The notes: generated by a model not told the origin, from the letters alone. DNA of 64,000 bases from Saprolegnia diclina VS20 (GCF_000281045.1 NW_008246084.1:498870-562869), one strand, 5' to 3'. Shown: positions 1 through 10,828, numbered from the stretch's first letter. Translations and numbers: made by a program.

Positions 1-54
1 GTCGAGCACCTCAAGCGACAGCGGGCGACCGAATAAAAAACGTATTCGCATTTG

Positions 55-1051
55 TTAAATAATATGCTCGGCTTGCGTGCGCTGGACGTAGGCGTCCCAG
101 TCGCCGGTCGCAAAGATCTCGGAGCCCGGGCTCTGCGACTCGGCGCCAGTGTCGAGGACCGTGGGCGACTCGACGTGCAGTGCGAGGAGAAGCCGCCGGT
201 GCATGGAGGCGTCGGCGCCAAACGTGGCAGTCGCAAGCACGACGTCGTCGGGGCCTTGGGGCAGGAGGTACCGGGGACCCATGTGGGGCCGCGGTGGCGG
301 GGGCGGCGGCTCGCTCCGGCGGCGCGTGACGGCGATGACGACGAAGACGAGACATACGAGGCCAGCAACGACCATGGACGAGATGAACATAGCGCTCTGT
401 GTCCAGCTATTGGAATCTACACGGAGGCAGGCGGTCAGCGGCGGGCGAGCGTAGCAACAGAAGATACGTACTCGCTTGGTTGGAGATGGACGCCGATGGC
501 GTGGGCGTGGAGGGACCAATGGTTGGTAGCGCTTCCGACGATGATGCCGGCGGCGGCGGCGAGAAAGGGCGTGTCGTCGCACTCGGCGAGAGCACCGTCG
601 TCGATGGGATCGGCGTCGTCGTAGGCATCACCGTCGTCGTGGGCGCCGGTGTTTTCGTTGGCACGGGCGTGGACGTTGGCGTGGGTACCGGTGGTGTTGT
701 TGTCGGCGCTGGTGGCGGCGATGGAAGAACAGTCGGGCGTCGCGTTGACGGTCGTGGCGTTGTTGGACGGACTGTCGTCGGGCGGGGTGTCGGGGGCGGT
801 GTCGACGTGTTGGGTGCGAACGTCGGAGTTGGTGTCGTGGCATTCGGTGGTGCGGTGATGACGGGCGTCGGAGCGATCGTCGATGCGTTCGGGGCGAGCG
901 TTGTGGCATTGGGCGGGAAGAGGATCGTGACATCGATCGGCGGCCATAGCGTCGTGACGTTGGCAGGCGGGAGCGAGATCGCGACGCCGAGCATGGGAGG
1001 TCGTCGTGCCATTGCGACAGCGACGTGCGCGAGCAGGAGGACGCGCCGCAT
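55..1051 (-). CDS. mucin-like type I membrane protein A (family member 1 of 4)
   Basis: Two exons, 1051-472 and 416-55, flank a 55-nt intron (GTACGT donor, CTGAC branch-like site, TAG acceptor) in phase 1; the product is 313 residues. ATG 1051 was chosen because it opens a signal peptide (MRRVLLLAHVAVAMA). Residues ~20-195 are almost entirely Thr, Pro, Ser and Ala, typical of a heavily O-glycosylated stalk. The intron joins to a single membrane segment at ~203-224, stopped by TRRR, then a proline run and a ~90-residue tail ending DAYVQRTQAEHII. The architecture matches the three minus-strand genes at 2223-3449, 5070-6253 and 7931-8613, although this tail end is the most divergent. A surface or cell-wall-facing receptor or adhesin is inferred; no enzymatic domain is visible. 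Confidence 0.75.
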
Positions 1052-2222
1052 GGACCGCAAGAAGGTGAGTGGCACGTCACCAGCTTGTGCGACGGAACGC
1101 CGCTGGCATTGCACAGGCTCTGGCTTGCACCGCCTGTCTGCACGAGCTTGGCCCGAAAAGAACGGTGCGTCTCGCACCAGCTGTTTCAGGACCGTGGTCG
1201 CCTCACGTCCGCACGGTTGTCATTCTCATTTGTGTGCGATGACGCGGCCAACGATACGTGGGAGGCGTACCGTAGAGGCACCTCCAGAGGCTTCTGCTGT
1301 AATATAAGCGACCGACTGGACGATGCTTGGCGGGCTGGTTCCGTGTCGTTCGATGTGTTGCCGTCAACGTGGCCTTTGCCTGCATCTCGGCGTTCGCGGA
1401 AGATGCGGTCATCTGGCTCGAGAGTGCACTAGAGTAGGTCCGGGCCAGTCGCGCGCCACTTGGGATGACCTCGCCGCCACCGTGGCGTCAGTCGTGGCAG
1501 AAATACGCTGTAGGTCGCCGAGTACAGTACGCGGTACGGTGCAACGTCGCGCTCTTCGTTGTGGGCTATCGACACCTTGCAGGACGTCATGGACGCTGCA
1601 TTTTAGTTAGTTTGTATTCGTAGTCGTAGTCATATTTGTAGGTTGGTAACGAGAGGCGCCCAGCGCCTCGAGGCTGTGAGAACCTTCTTGCAAGTGTACC
1701 TCGGGCACCCAATTGTAATTGCACGTATGGCTACAGGGTGCGAGTAGCCGGCACGCAATGCCAGCGCGAGCTCGAGACATCGAGACTAGACGTCTCGAGC
1801 GCCTAATCGACTCTAGTAGGCAGCAATATACTGAAGGAGGCGACCGACTAGCCATCAAGGACATGTACTCGCACTGGTATTGCTTGGCAAGGGTGAGCGT
1901 ACGAGAGCATCGTACCACGAACAAGTCGCTCGAATCGAAAGGTGCGCTGCATGGCGCAACGTGGCGACAGGCAACAGCGGCCTTCCGCAACGTGGCCACC
2001 CTTTACATTGCCCACCAAGGCGGTCGCTACGGAGCGAGCGCTACGTACCTGGATGCTGCAAAGGTCATACCCCCATTTGGCGGTACGAACCGTAGTTTGG
2101 CTGGAAGCAGCTCGACCACTTGAACGACAACAGTATTCGAAGCGCAGTAGCAACACGTAGACTTTAAAAGAACAACAAACTTAGTAGTAGTACGTAGATG
2201 GGTTCTTAAATAGACACAACTT
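1052..2222. other. intergenic, no gene recognised
   Basis: Short open frames exist on both strands, but none has a recognisable domain, convincing codon bias or splice-consistent extension. It includes the promoter side of the gene ending at 1051 and the 3' flank of the gene at 2223-3449. Confidence 0.5.
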
Positions 2223-3449
2223 CTACACGACGTGGACCTTCGATTGGACCATGTCTTGGAAGCGACCAGAGTCCATGCAAAACGAGCTGCTGATGCTGTA
2301 GTTGCCGCTGCTTTGGCCATAGTGCGACGACCCGCCGAACGAGCTCAGCGAGTAGCCGTCGTCCATGCTCTCCATGAGTTGCTCCGTGTTGACCGAGTGG
2401 CCAAGATGCACTTCCGAGTCGTCGCGGATCGGCAAGGAGGAGGGCGGTGGCGGCGGTGGCGCAAACGACTGCTGCGGCGCAGGGTACGGGTTGTGCGGGA
2501 TGTGGCGGATCGTCTGCATCGCGGGCGAGCTCGGGTAGCTCCGCGGCGACTTGTCTTCGGTGAGGCGCTGGAGGCGCTTCTTGTGGACGTAAAACGCAAA
2601 GACACCGAGGATCGCAACGATACCAACGACGGCCGAGACGATGATGAGAATGTTCGACACGTTGCCGCCGTCGTTGCCCGACTGCTGGTTCACGGCGTTG
2701 GCGTCCGGCATCGCATTCGAAGGCTTCATTGTCTTGCTCGAAGCCACCGGAGACGCAACTGGAGATGACGAGGGTCCCGAGCGCGAGTCGGTAGACGTCG
2801 GTGTCGGGCTCGTACTCGGTGCGTCCGACGAACTAGGACTCGGCGCGTCAGTCGGTGCATCCGTGGGGCTACTGGTGGAGCTAGACGGAGCTGGAGACGA
2901 GCTCGGTGACGGGCTCGGCGAGACACTTGGAGACGCCGACGGGTGAGCTGGCGAAGGGTTAGGTGACGGAGCTTGCGTTGGTGCCGTCGTGGGCGGGGGT
3001 GGGCTTGGGCGTGCTGACGACGGACTCGGTGGCGCCTGGGTCGGACTCGGTGGAGGCGGTGACGGAGCTGGCGTTGGCGGAGGCGGAGTCGGTGTGGGAG
3101 GTGATGGACTCGGTGGTGCTGGAGCCGGGGTCGGAGCCGGTGTGGGAGCCTGCGTCGGAGCCGGCGACGGAGGTGGCGGTGACGGGCTTGGTGGTGGCGG
3201 CGTCGGGCTCGGCGGTGCAGGACTTGGGGGTGCGGGGCTCGGCGAAGGGCTTGGTGGAGCCGTCGTGGGAGCATTCGTATCGTTGATGGACGGCTTGGAG
3301 GAGCTATTGTTGTTGTCGTTTGCACCAAATCCCTCGAGGTGCGTCGGAATGCCAAGCACAACTACGGGCGTCGCATCGCGCTGGGCGTCGGCAACGACCG
3401 CGACGAGTGTGATGAGAAGGCACAATGCCCATGATCTCTTGAGCAACAT
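2223..3449 (-). CDS. extensin-like type I membrane protein B (family member 2 of 4)
   Basis: A single exon encodes 408 residues from ATG 3449, chosen because it opens a signal peptide (MLLKRSWALCLLITLVAVV) ending near ADAQ. Residues ~50-255 form a long Pro/Ser/Ala/Thr stalk with SPSPAP, PPSPTP and APTPAP units, resembling hydroxyproline-rich extensins more than the Thr-rich stalks of its neighbours. One membrane segment (~263-286, LIIVSAVVGIVAILGVFAFY) is followed by HKKRLQR and a 113-residue tail rich in Ser, Tyr and Pro. The tail ends FCMDSGRFQDMVQSKVHVV, whose MDSxRFxxM core recurs in the genes ending at 5070 and 7931. Unlike the other three members it lacks the juxtamembrane intron. A cell-surface role is inferred. 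Confidence 0.8.
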   Translation of the reverse strand: MLLKRSWALCLLITLVAVVADAQRDATPVVVLGIPTHLEGFGANDNNNSSSKPSINDTNAPTTAPPSPSPSPAPPSPAPPSPTPPPPSPSPPPPSPAPTQAPTPAPTPAPAPPSPSPPTPTPPPPTPAPSPPPPSPTQAPPSPSSARPSPPPPTTAPTQAPSPNPSPAHPSASPSVSPSPSPSSSPAPSSSTSSPTDAPTDAPSPSSSDAPSTSPTPTSTDSRSGPSSSPVASPVASSKTMKPSNAMPDANAVNQQSGNDGGNVSNILIIVSAVVGIVAILGVFAFYVHKKRLQRLTEDKSPRSYPSSPAMQTIRHIPHNPYPAPQQSFAPPPPPPSSLPIRDDSEVHLGHSVNTEQLMESMDDGYSLSSFGGSSHYGQSSGNYSISSSFCMDSGRFQDMVQSKVHVV

Positions 3450-4453
3450 GACGTACTCAGTACTAGCCAGCGAGACGTGGAATGCCAGCGACTTTGCCAT
3501 TGGGACGGCCACCGAACCGGCTACGCAAAGAACGCGCCAAGGGCTTCGAAAATGCCACGCGTTTTAACTTCGAACTTCGATATCATACTATTTCAAGTCC
3601 TCCAGTCTTGAGGACGCGTACGGCCTGTGCATTACAGGATCAAAGCCATGACACAAGTTGATCTCCGTATTTGGTAGGTACCATTCAACAGCGTCTTCAC
3701 CAAGTCAAGCCACGGCGCCTGGCAGGAAACCATCCCGGATTCCATTCGTACACTATTTACAGCAAATCTGACACAGGTTGCGAACTTCGAATACGGAGTT
3801 TGAAAACCAAGTGGTAGTTCGAAATGTGAGAGGACAGTTTCAGCGTGGGCGGTATCGCGGGCCTGTACGTGGCAGCGTGCAGTGGCTTCGGACGGCCTCG
3901 ACGCCGTGCATTACTGCTGCTGAAGCCTGGCGCCTCGTGGTAGCCGAGAAGACGCGGCAGCGCGCGGTATCTTCCGCGCAACGTCCTGGTGTCGCGCTGG
4001 GTCAGCAGCTCTCGCCGAGAGCATCTAGGCTGCAATGCGAGAGACTGCTTCTCCGCATGCCGTTCCAATCTCCTCCGTCGGTGTCGACAACGCCGTGGGC
4101 GATGACCTGGACCCAAGCAGTAATGGCCGGAATCATTGACCCGCGGCGTATCCAGAGCCGTGTCCTGGCTAGAACGAGGATACTGCTACCTACACATACT
4201 GTCTGATTCCACTACACGAACGGTATTGTCCATGTCACGCGTCAGGATAGCTACAGTAGTCTACGGTCGTCCAGAGCTTTCAGACATGCTATCAGTATTC
4301 CGTGGCGTAGCATTGCACCACGAGCATGGTTGCGACCAACATCTTTGTTGCCGACACCATGCACCGCCATATCCAACGAGCAGAACTGCTGCGTCCAGCC
4401 ATTCCGTAATAGCTCAATTATTACATATATCTAACGATGACCCTTTCGCAGTA
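3450..4453. other. intergenic, no gene recognised
   Basis: AT-richer than the neighbouring genes. No open frame has recognisable content. It ends at the left terminal repeat of a transposon remnant. Confidence 0.5.
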
Positions 4454-4905
4454 CAGTAGGGAACCTCTTATCCACGACCCCTGTATCGATACATCTCGCC
4501 CCTGCGGCATGTCGCTGTCGAAACAAAATATTGCGTAATAAAAAAAGGATTGGCCCAAATTTAAAAGCGCTGGAGTTTCAAATTTGGCGCGCATTTTGGG
4601 CGCGAGATGAATCCTTTCGCGCACGGACACCATTTTGTCTTTACCGCCAGGTGCATCATGCCCACGACGACTATTGGTCATGAGCTTTCCGTTGTCGAGG
4701 ATTTCATCCGAGACTTCGATGATACCGCACTGGAAGCAGAAATCGTCACGATCGTCGACATGGAGATCTTTCAGATTTAGAGACATATTACACAATAAAA
4801 ATATGCAATCGTTTTTCAAAAAAATATGGGCCGAAACCATGCGTTTTGCGATAAATTACCCTTTGCTCCCAAAATCACCCTTCGTAGATAAGAGGCTCCC
4901 TACTG
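4454..4905. mobile_element. DNA transposon remnant / MITE with ~23-27 bp terminal inverted repeats
   Basis: The left end reads CAGTAGGGAACCTCTTATCC and the right end, reverse-complemented, reads CAGTAGGGAGCCTCTTATCT, so the ends match except for two positions. Both ends are flanked by TA (4452-4453 and 4906-4907), and the CAGT terminus plus TA duplication is the pattern of the Tc1/mariner-pogo superfamily. The symmetry extends a few bases outside (CAG|TA ... TA|CTG). The interior is ~450 bp and AT-richer than surrounding DNA. One minus-strand frame of ~139 codons runs through it but shows no transposase motif. I read it as a non-autonomous copy or internally deleted remnant. Confidence 0.7.
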
Positions 4906-5069
4906 TACTGACGACAGCAGCCCCTCGCTATCTTTCTACGAGTCAAATCAACACCTAGCTCATAACCAGACATCATTTTCGTCCCATCAGCATGGCATTT
5001 TGTGTAAAGTATGCATGGAACAGACAACAGGACGAATACATAACGTTAAGAACTAGTACTAAAAAGAGG

Positions 5070-6253
5070 TCAGACGTCGTTCTGGCCAAGGTACACGGGC
5101 GTGTCGAGCATGGCCTGGAAGCGCGTCGTGTCCATGTACGGGCTCAGGGACGAGGTTTCTTGGAGCGCTGCCATGTCGACGCCGTAGCCCGAGTGTAGCA
5201 CTTCGATCGTGCTGCTGCGCCCATCTTCATCCGCCTCATCGTCGTCGTCATCGTGAAGCGACGAATGGTCGTCGTCGCCAAGCTGGGATGGAGTCTCGTG
5301 TTCTTCCGAGAGCTCGGACGGACCTCCGGTCAAGAGCAGCCGGTCCGAGAGCACGCTGCAATAGATGTCTTCCGAGTAGCTGCTGTTGAGCAAGGTCGAG
5401 TGCGTCGTAGAGACGCTGGTGCCACCTGCAAGCGATGGGCTCAGCGAGTACGCCGACGCGGTGAGCGTCTCAAACACCGGGTCGGTCGTCATCGAGTCCA
5501 TCAAATCAAAGATCGGGTTGGTGCTGCGGAGCAACTCGTTTGTGATACCAAGATCGCTCGGTCCGTTGCGCGAGCTAAAGAAGGAGCAGGCTGACGAGTC
5601 GGGCGACGCGACGGGTGACGGCGACGCTGGCTTTTCGCGATTCGACCGCCGCATCGAGAACAGAAAGGCGATCGCGACGGCGCATCCCACGATACCGCAT
5701 GCAAGCGGCCATAAGACGCTGGCACTGAGCCCAGATGCGGCGTCGTCTAGGAAGCCATTCAATGAGATGGGACTGCAAGGTGAGGAGGCGAGGTACCAGA
5801 GATGGAAAGGGTCGTGGTTGCTGTCGTCGGCAACGCTGTCCGCAGAAGGGCGCTCATCGTTGGCTTGGGCGGGGGAGCCGGAATAGTCGTGTTGTTCGAC
5901 GTACGAATCGTAGCCGTTGGCGCCGACGTGTTGGGTTCAAGCGTCGGGGCCACGGTGTCCGCACGGTCGGGTTGAGTAGTCTCCGGCTTTGGGGCTAGGG
6001 TAGTCGGGACCATCGTCGTCGGTCGTGGGGTCGCGGTGGCAACGGGCTCTGTTGCCGTCGGCGCCGTAGTCATGGCTGGTTTCAGCGGCGGAGTCGTCGT
6101 CGCCGGCACCGACGTCGTCGCACTGAGCAGCAAAGTCGTCGGCGTCGGTGTCATTTCGGTCGGGTCGGGCACGAGCGAGGGTGGCTCCGTGCTGTTGCCT
6201 TGGCCGGCAACCAGCGCGGTGCAGACCGCTAGCAGTCGGAGGAGCTTTGCCAT
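5070..6253 (-). CDS. mucin-like type I membrane protein C (family member 3 of 4)
   Basis: Exons 6253-5797 and 5746-5070 flank a 50-nt phase-1 intron (GTACCT...CCTAG); the product is 377 residues. ATG 6253 opens a signal peptide (MAKLLRLLAVCTALVAG). Residues ~22-150 are Thr/Pro/Ala/Ser-rich with several N-x-T sites. The exon junction falls just before the membrane segment at ~162-184 (VLWPLACGIVGCAVAIAFLF), followed by MRRSNREK. The ~190-residue tail is acidic in its middle (a run of Asp/Glu) and ends SPYMDTTRFQAMLDTPVYLG plus four residues. The MDTTRFQAM core aligns with MDSGRFQDM and MDSTRFEEM of its neighbours. Surface receptor or adhesin function is inferred. Confidence 0.8.
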
Positions 6254-6781
6254 CTTGCCGGCGCGATCCAAAATGACTGCCCGCTCTGTCCTGCCGAGCG
6301 CGTGGGTCTGGTTCCAAGTCCTTTTGGACGCCTGATTTGCTCAATTCGCGTCTTGATTTGCATCGCACTGGAAAAATTGTGTTGATGTTTGTATGCCGCG
6401 GGCTCAAACTCAAGAAAAGCGTATATCATGGCGGCAGTAATGGGCTTGGTGCCACGCCCCGCAAGCCGCAGGCTTCTACCGTGGGCTTCTACGCCTGGAT
6501 GTCGGCGCGTCAGTCGATGACAGCGCGGGCTCACTACAGCGATCGTGCTGGCTCGTACTGGCCAAACGCTGCTGAGTTGTCCTTGCGCCTCCACTATACA
6601 TGGCACGTACTAGTAACCAGCGACCTGGACTGCACGCCCACCGAACGCATCTGCACGCAGTACCACCGGTCGGTCGCAAGGACGGCGCCATTCCCACCCT
6701 CGACAAATTCGTGATCGCGAACGCGTCCCATCGATTGACATACAACGACACCATTACCACGTAGCCCATACAAGGCGATCG
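6254..6781. other. intergenic, no gene recognised
   Basis: This lies between the mucin-like gene C promoter and the 3' end of the Gag-like frame. I see no domain-bearing frame and no clear repeats. Confidence 0.5.
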
Positions 6782-7585
6782 CTAGAGACAGCGCACTTTT
6801 TTTGATGCGACGTCTGAGTCGAGCGACTGGCGAGGGCGCTTGCGCTTGGTCGGGAGCGACGCCTGTGTCGGTGGAGCTACGTCTTGAAAGAGGCGGTCGC
6901 GGGTCGGGATACCTTGCTGGGCCAGCGGCGGGTCGCCTTCGTACGACACCATGATGTCGCTGCGGGGCATGTGCCCACATTTTTCAACGAGCCGCTGTCC
7001 AAACGCGTCAAGATTGACGGGGCCGGGCGGCACAAGGTCGGCGCAGGCCTTTGGCAGTGCAAGCAGCAATCGCTCGAGCACGAGGGCGTCCGTGAGGAGC
7101 GCGCGGCCGCGCGTGCGCCGTGTGTAGTCGTTGACGCTCATGACGATATTGTGCATGCGCTGGATGAGCTCGTGGATGCAGTCAAAGTTTGCGTCAAACA
7201 CCTCGTCAAACAAGTCGGCGAGGAGTCGCTCCATGGGCGCGTGCGACGACGGATGGTACTCGTCAACGACGGCCGCCCACAACTCGTGGATAGGCATCGA
7301 CTTGGAGAGGCACTCGGTTACAAACGACGACGGCAAGCTCGCGAACAACGTCTTGCGCAGGTCGGTGATCAGAACCGACTGCACGCGGGACGGCGGCGGC
7401 TCGAGCGTCGTGAGCAGCTCAATGTACGAGACTGCGGGCGCCGCAAGCCCTTTCTGCGCAAAGACGACCTCGACGTTGCGCTGGCGCGTGGCGAGCGTCG
7501 CCATCAGCGTCGCCTCCCACGCGACAAAGTCGTAGATGCGGCCGCTGAAGCGCGCCATGGCGGTCGAACGTGCAACGCAGCGCAT
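6782..7585 (-). mobile_element. Copia-type LTR retroelement Gag-like (UBN2) fossil
   Basis: A 267-codon frame looks whole along its length. The N-terminal part has the F-x-G-x-x-Y-x-x-W-x-x-x-M pattern of Copia-type Gag proteins, and the middle has the Leu-rich helices typical of the UBN2/retrotran_gag family. The C-terminus is basic. I noticed no pol parts and no long terminal repeats beside it, so it is a Gag portion only. CCAAT boxes of the type seen at host genes lie at 7591-7595 and 7619-7623. Either a solitary relic or a domesticated Gag-derived host gene is possible, and relative age cannot be judged from one copy. Confidence 0.6.
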
Positions 7586-7930
7586 TTTGTCCAATCACCG
7601 ATCGTGCTGGCCGATCGACCAATAAAATTATTTTCGGCACATGCCACACGAACCGATACACGTCCAGGTTTGCGGGATCGCTGGCTCTCATTTGATAGAC
7701 AATATTGTTGGAGGTTATACATCAAACAACCACGCGCCATCGATAAGTCGGAGTAGCCTCGTCTGTCGAGTGATTCCAGCGCTGTCGCTTGCATCGAATG
7801 TACCCTTGTTGTATGCAGTACGTTCCCAGCACACGACTCGAGATCGGTCTCAAGAGAACAGTATCAAGTGAGGTATCAAGTGAACGGCGAATGATCAACG
7901 TGACATTATATTAAATAGACGCATAATGGC

Positions 7931-8613
7931 TTAAAAGAGGTTGATTTTCATGCGCACCATTTCTTCGAAACGCGTCGAGTCCATGGACCCGAGGTCGGAC
8001 GAGCTCCGCCTCCCACTTGACGAGTCCGACATATACGGGCTGTCCATCTCATGGAGGTCCAAGTCTCGCGGGTGCGCCTCGAATTGCGCAGCGACGTCCA
8101 TGTCGAATTCGTCGGCGCTGGGCCCCAGCACGGCGACCTTGGGTGTCGAGACGGTTGATTTATATGACGATCGCGCTGGCAGCGGAGTTTCGACCGAGAG
8201 AAAACTTGGCGAGAGTTGGTGGGCGTCACGGCCAAGCGTCCCTTGACGGCGCTCGCGCTTGCGCTTGACGAAGAAAAGGACGATGACGACGAGGAGGATG
8301 CCGCAGATAGCACCGAGCGTAAAGGTCAGCGTTGTGTTGAGCGTTGCATTGGGGTCTACACCGCGTGGTGTGTCACTGCACAAGTGGAGCTAAGGGGCGT
8401 ACCCGACACGACGGTCACAGTTGCGGTCGGCGCTATGATGGTCGGCGCGGCAGTCTTGTCTGTGGACGCTGGTATTGCGCTACTAGTTGGTGCTGGAGGC
8501 GCTGTTGTGGGCGTCAATGGCGACGTTGTCGGGAGAGGGCTGGTGGTGTTCGCAGCCGCCGCTCGCATCGCCAGCGCCAACGCGGGCACAAAGGACCAGC
8601 TGCGACGTTGCAT
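7931..8613 (-). CDS. mucin-like type I membrane protein D (family member 4 of 4)
   Basis: Exons 8613-8403 and 8355-7931 flank a 47-nt phase-1 intron (GTACGC...TGTAG); the product is 211 residues, the shortest member. ATG 8613 opens a signal peptide (MQRRSWSFVPALALAMRAAA). The ectodomain is only ~50 residues of Thr, Pro, Ser and Ala plus NATLNTT just outside the membrane. The membrane segment is ~80-100 (GAICGILLVVIVLFFV), stopped by KRKRERR. The tail has SPYMSDSS and ends GSMDSTRFEEMVRMKINLF, carrying the family MD-(S/T)-x-RF-x-x-M motif. A CCAAT box lies ~65 bp upstream. Expression and ligand are unknown. Confidence 0.8.
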
Positions 8614-9745
8614 GCGCGTGGAATCTTTGGAAGTGAACGAGTCTTGAAGTGTGATAGACAGGCCACGCGCCGAGCCAATCCCAGTCGCACCCAACTACTC
8701 AGGTGGCTGACTCAGAGTCGATGCCCGATTCGGATTGCCGTTTAGCTCTGCCGTAAAAATGCATTCTTTTATATTATAAGTTCAAATTTAGTCAAATTTA
8801 CTTTATATCTGTATAGAATATTGCATGTAAAATCTAAAATCTACGACGCAAGCATCATGGCTGCGGGGAATATAGGCGCCAAGTCTGAGATACTAGTATA
8901 TGGTACCCAGCTTTCGCTCATTTCCCGAAAAGGACCGTCGACACCTCGTCACAATCAACGAGTTGGCTGCACTCCTGCGTCATCGACCATCAACGGCAAT
9001 TGAGGGTCTCGCTCAAGCTCATTTAGAGGCTTCGAAAGCCGGACGCCACGTCATCGACCCACAACTGAACTCCTACCGGTACGAGTAAGCACAAGCTCCA
9101 TCACGAGCAGTGGACAGCTGTGTACAACGCACATGCGTCCTCTGCAAAGGCACGTTTAACATTCCAAGTTGGTAGGCGCAAAATGACGCCGTTGAGAAGT
9201 GGCCCAACAACTTGCCATGTCTGGACTGCGGATGCTTGTCCCAGCGCAACATGGGCGGCGCGCGGCACATGAGTGCGAGCTCCTCCAGTGTACGTGGATG
9301 TCAAGGACCTGTCTGCATCGAGTCTCTGTGTTCTTCTATCTCGCCTTACCTCGGTAAGCGGTTCTTTTCACCTCAAATCAAGCCGAAGAAACTTCTCACG
9401 CACTCCAATTGAGCAAAGGCGAGGACGGCAACCCAAAGAAGGACGCAATTCGATTCATTCGTCTTCTGGTCGCCACGGCCTGTAGCGTCAGAAATGACCA
9501 AGAAGTGCGAGATAGGAGGGTAGGAGCACCATAGCTTATACTAGTATGTTCACAAGTCAACAACAGCAGAACTGCAATGGTCGTCTACGATCAACAAGTT
9601 CTGGTGGCTTTACACGTACACGTGCAGGTCGGGAAGCTGGAGAATTGGGCTGATGTTATTACCCGTTGGCGTGTCGAAACAAGAAATTGCATTGCGAGAG
9701 GTTTCTCAAGTGTCAGTTGACATTCAATCTCGAGACCATTCCATC
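8614..9745. other. intergenic, no gene recognised
   Basis: No frame here has recognisable content. The left part, around 8755-8830, is AT-rich. It contains the promoter regions of the flanking divergent genes. Confidence 0.5.
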
Positions 9746-10503
9746 ATGAGTGTCCTCTCAGCTCTTCGCCGGGCTTCGCTGCACCAGTCGCTTCTCCCGC
9801 GCCGCTTCTTCTCGATTCCCAGCTCTCGCCCGCTCGCGCTCGTGATCGCCTGGAACAAGCTAGCACCAGAAGCGCCAGACCGCTTTTACTTCCACTACAG
9901 CGACCCGATCGACTGGCCCCTCGTGCTCCAAGACGAGTTGGGACTCCCATGGACCCCGAAGATCCTCAGCGTCGTCAGCTCGTTCAGTGACGATCCGGGC
10001 GTCACAGCGACCTTCAACATTTCGTACGACAAGCTCATGGACACCAAGGCGTACTTTCAGGAACATCAAAGACGCCACAACGAGCTCATGGCGAGCTTCA
10101 AGAAGGACGCTAAGTTCGTAGTGCGGAGATGGCAATCGTTTTGAAAGACGCGAAGGAATTGCGCGACGGATTGGCGGCGCTCGTGCTCAAGCGCGATCTC
10201 GCCGAGCTCGGCAGCTTTACCGCTCGATACTGTGAGTTTAAGATCGCCTTGCAGCAAAGTGAGTCGAAGGCGAGCGCGGGGAAGACACGCAAGTCGACGA
10301 AGAGCAAAAAGTCGTCGAAACACGCCAACGCTCACGCTCTGGACGAAGGGGTCTATGGTCTCTACCGCTACACGAAGCTTTGCGAGATTATCGCCACGTT
10401 GACCCCAGACGATTTCCCGGATCTACCCGACGCCAAGCTCATCTTTCAAGCGAGGCTGGAGGAGTTTGAGCGCCTCGCGACCGAGGCTCAGAAGTGGCCC
10501 TAG
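9746..10503 (+). CDS. probable mitochondrial protein of unknown function, with an apparent frameshift
   Basis: ATG 9746 opens a basic, Ser/Arg-rich presequence (MSVLSALRRASLHQSLLPRR, then FFSIPSS) typical of mitochondrial import. The first frame continues to a TGA at 10142-10144. A second frame, 10129-10503, overlaps it by 16 nt and continues with helical, Lys-rich then Leu-rich sequence to a TAG at 10501-10503. No intron explains the change: the only GT-AG pairs nearby give 11-30 nt. A one-base deficit around the T run at 10138-10141 would put both parts in one frame of ~252 residues, so I annotate one gene with a frameshift, either a sequencing error or a real lesion. No family was recognised. 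Confidence 0.55.
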
Positions 10504-10828
10504 CTGCTTTGAGGTTCGTCGAGGCGACAACCTTGATCTTTGAACTCGCAGTTATTTTTTGTGCTTGCTACTTCTGGAGGTGATGCACGCAACCGTTGTG
10601 CTCAGGAGTAGCGTGACTACTAGAGTCGCGACAGTTAACCCGTTTTACCTTGTTCTGCACTAACTTGATCCATAGGTACCTTGGTACGGAACGGGCGTTG
10701 GATGATAGCGCCGACCAACGTACTGGCGCCAGGTGCTGCCACGTATGCCAAATGGCCTGCGACACGGCGCTGCCTCGCGGTATCTCATTGGCGCGGCGGG
10801 GTGAGTGGCGCAGAAGTACAATTCCACG
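10504..10828. other. intergenic / promoter region of the LtrA-like gene
   Basis: No gene seen; this separates the 3' end of the probable mitochondrial gene from ATG 10829. Confidence 0.5.

Noticed and set aside
399-1307. Plus-strand Gly/Val-rich open frame of ~300 codons
   Set aside because: It is the antisense shadow of the Thr/Pro-rich exon of mucin-like gene A; its low-complexity Val/Gly pattern comes from complementary Thr/Pro codons.
4421-4840. Minus-strand 139-codon frame inside the transposon remnant
   Set aside because: It overruns the left terminal repeat, has no transposase motif and no codon support, so it is not called as a gene.
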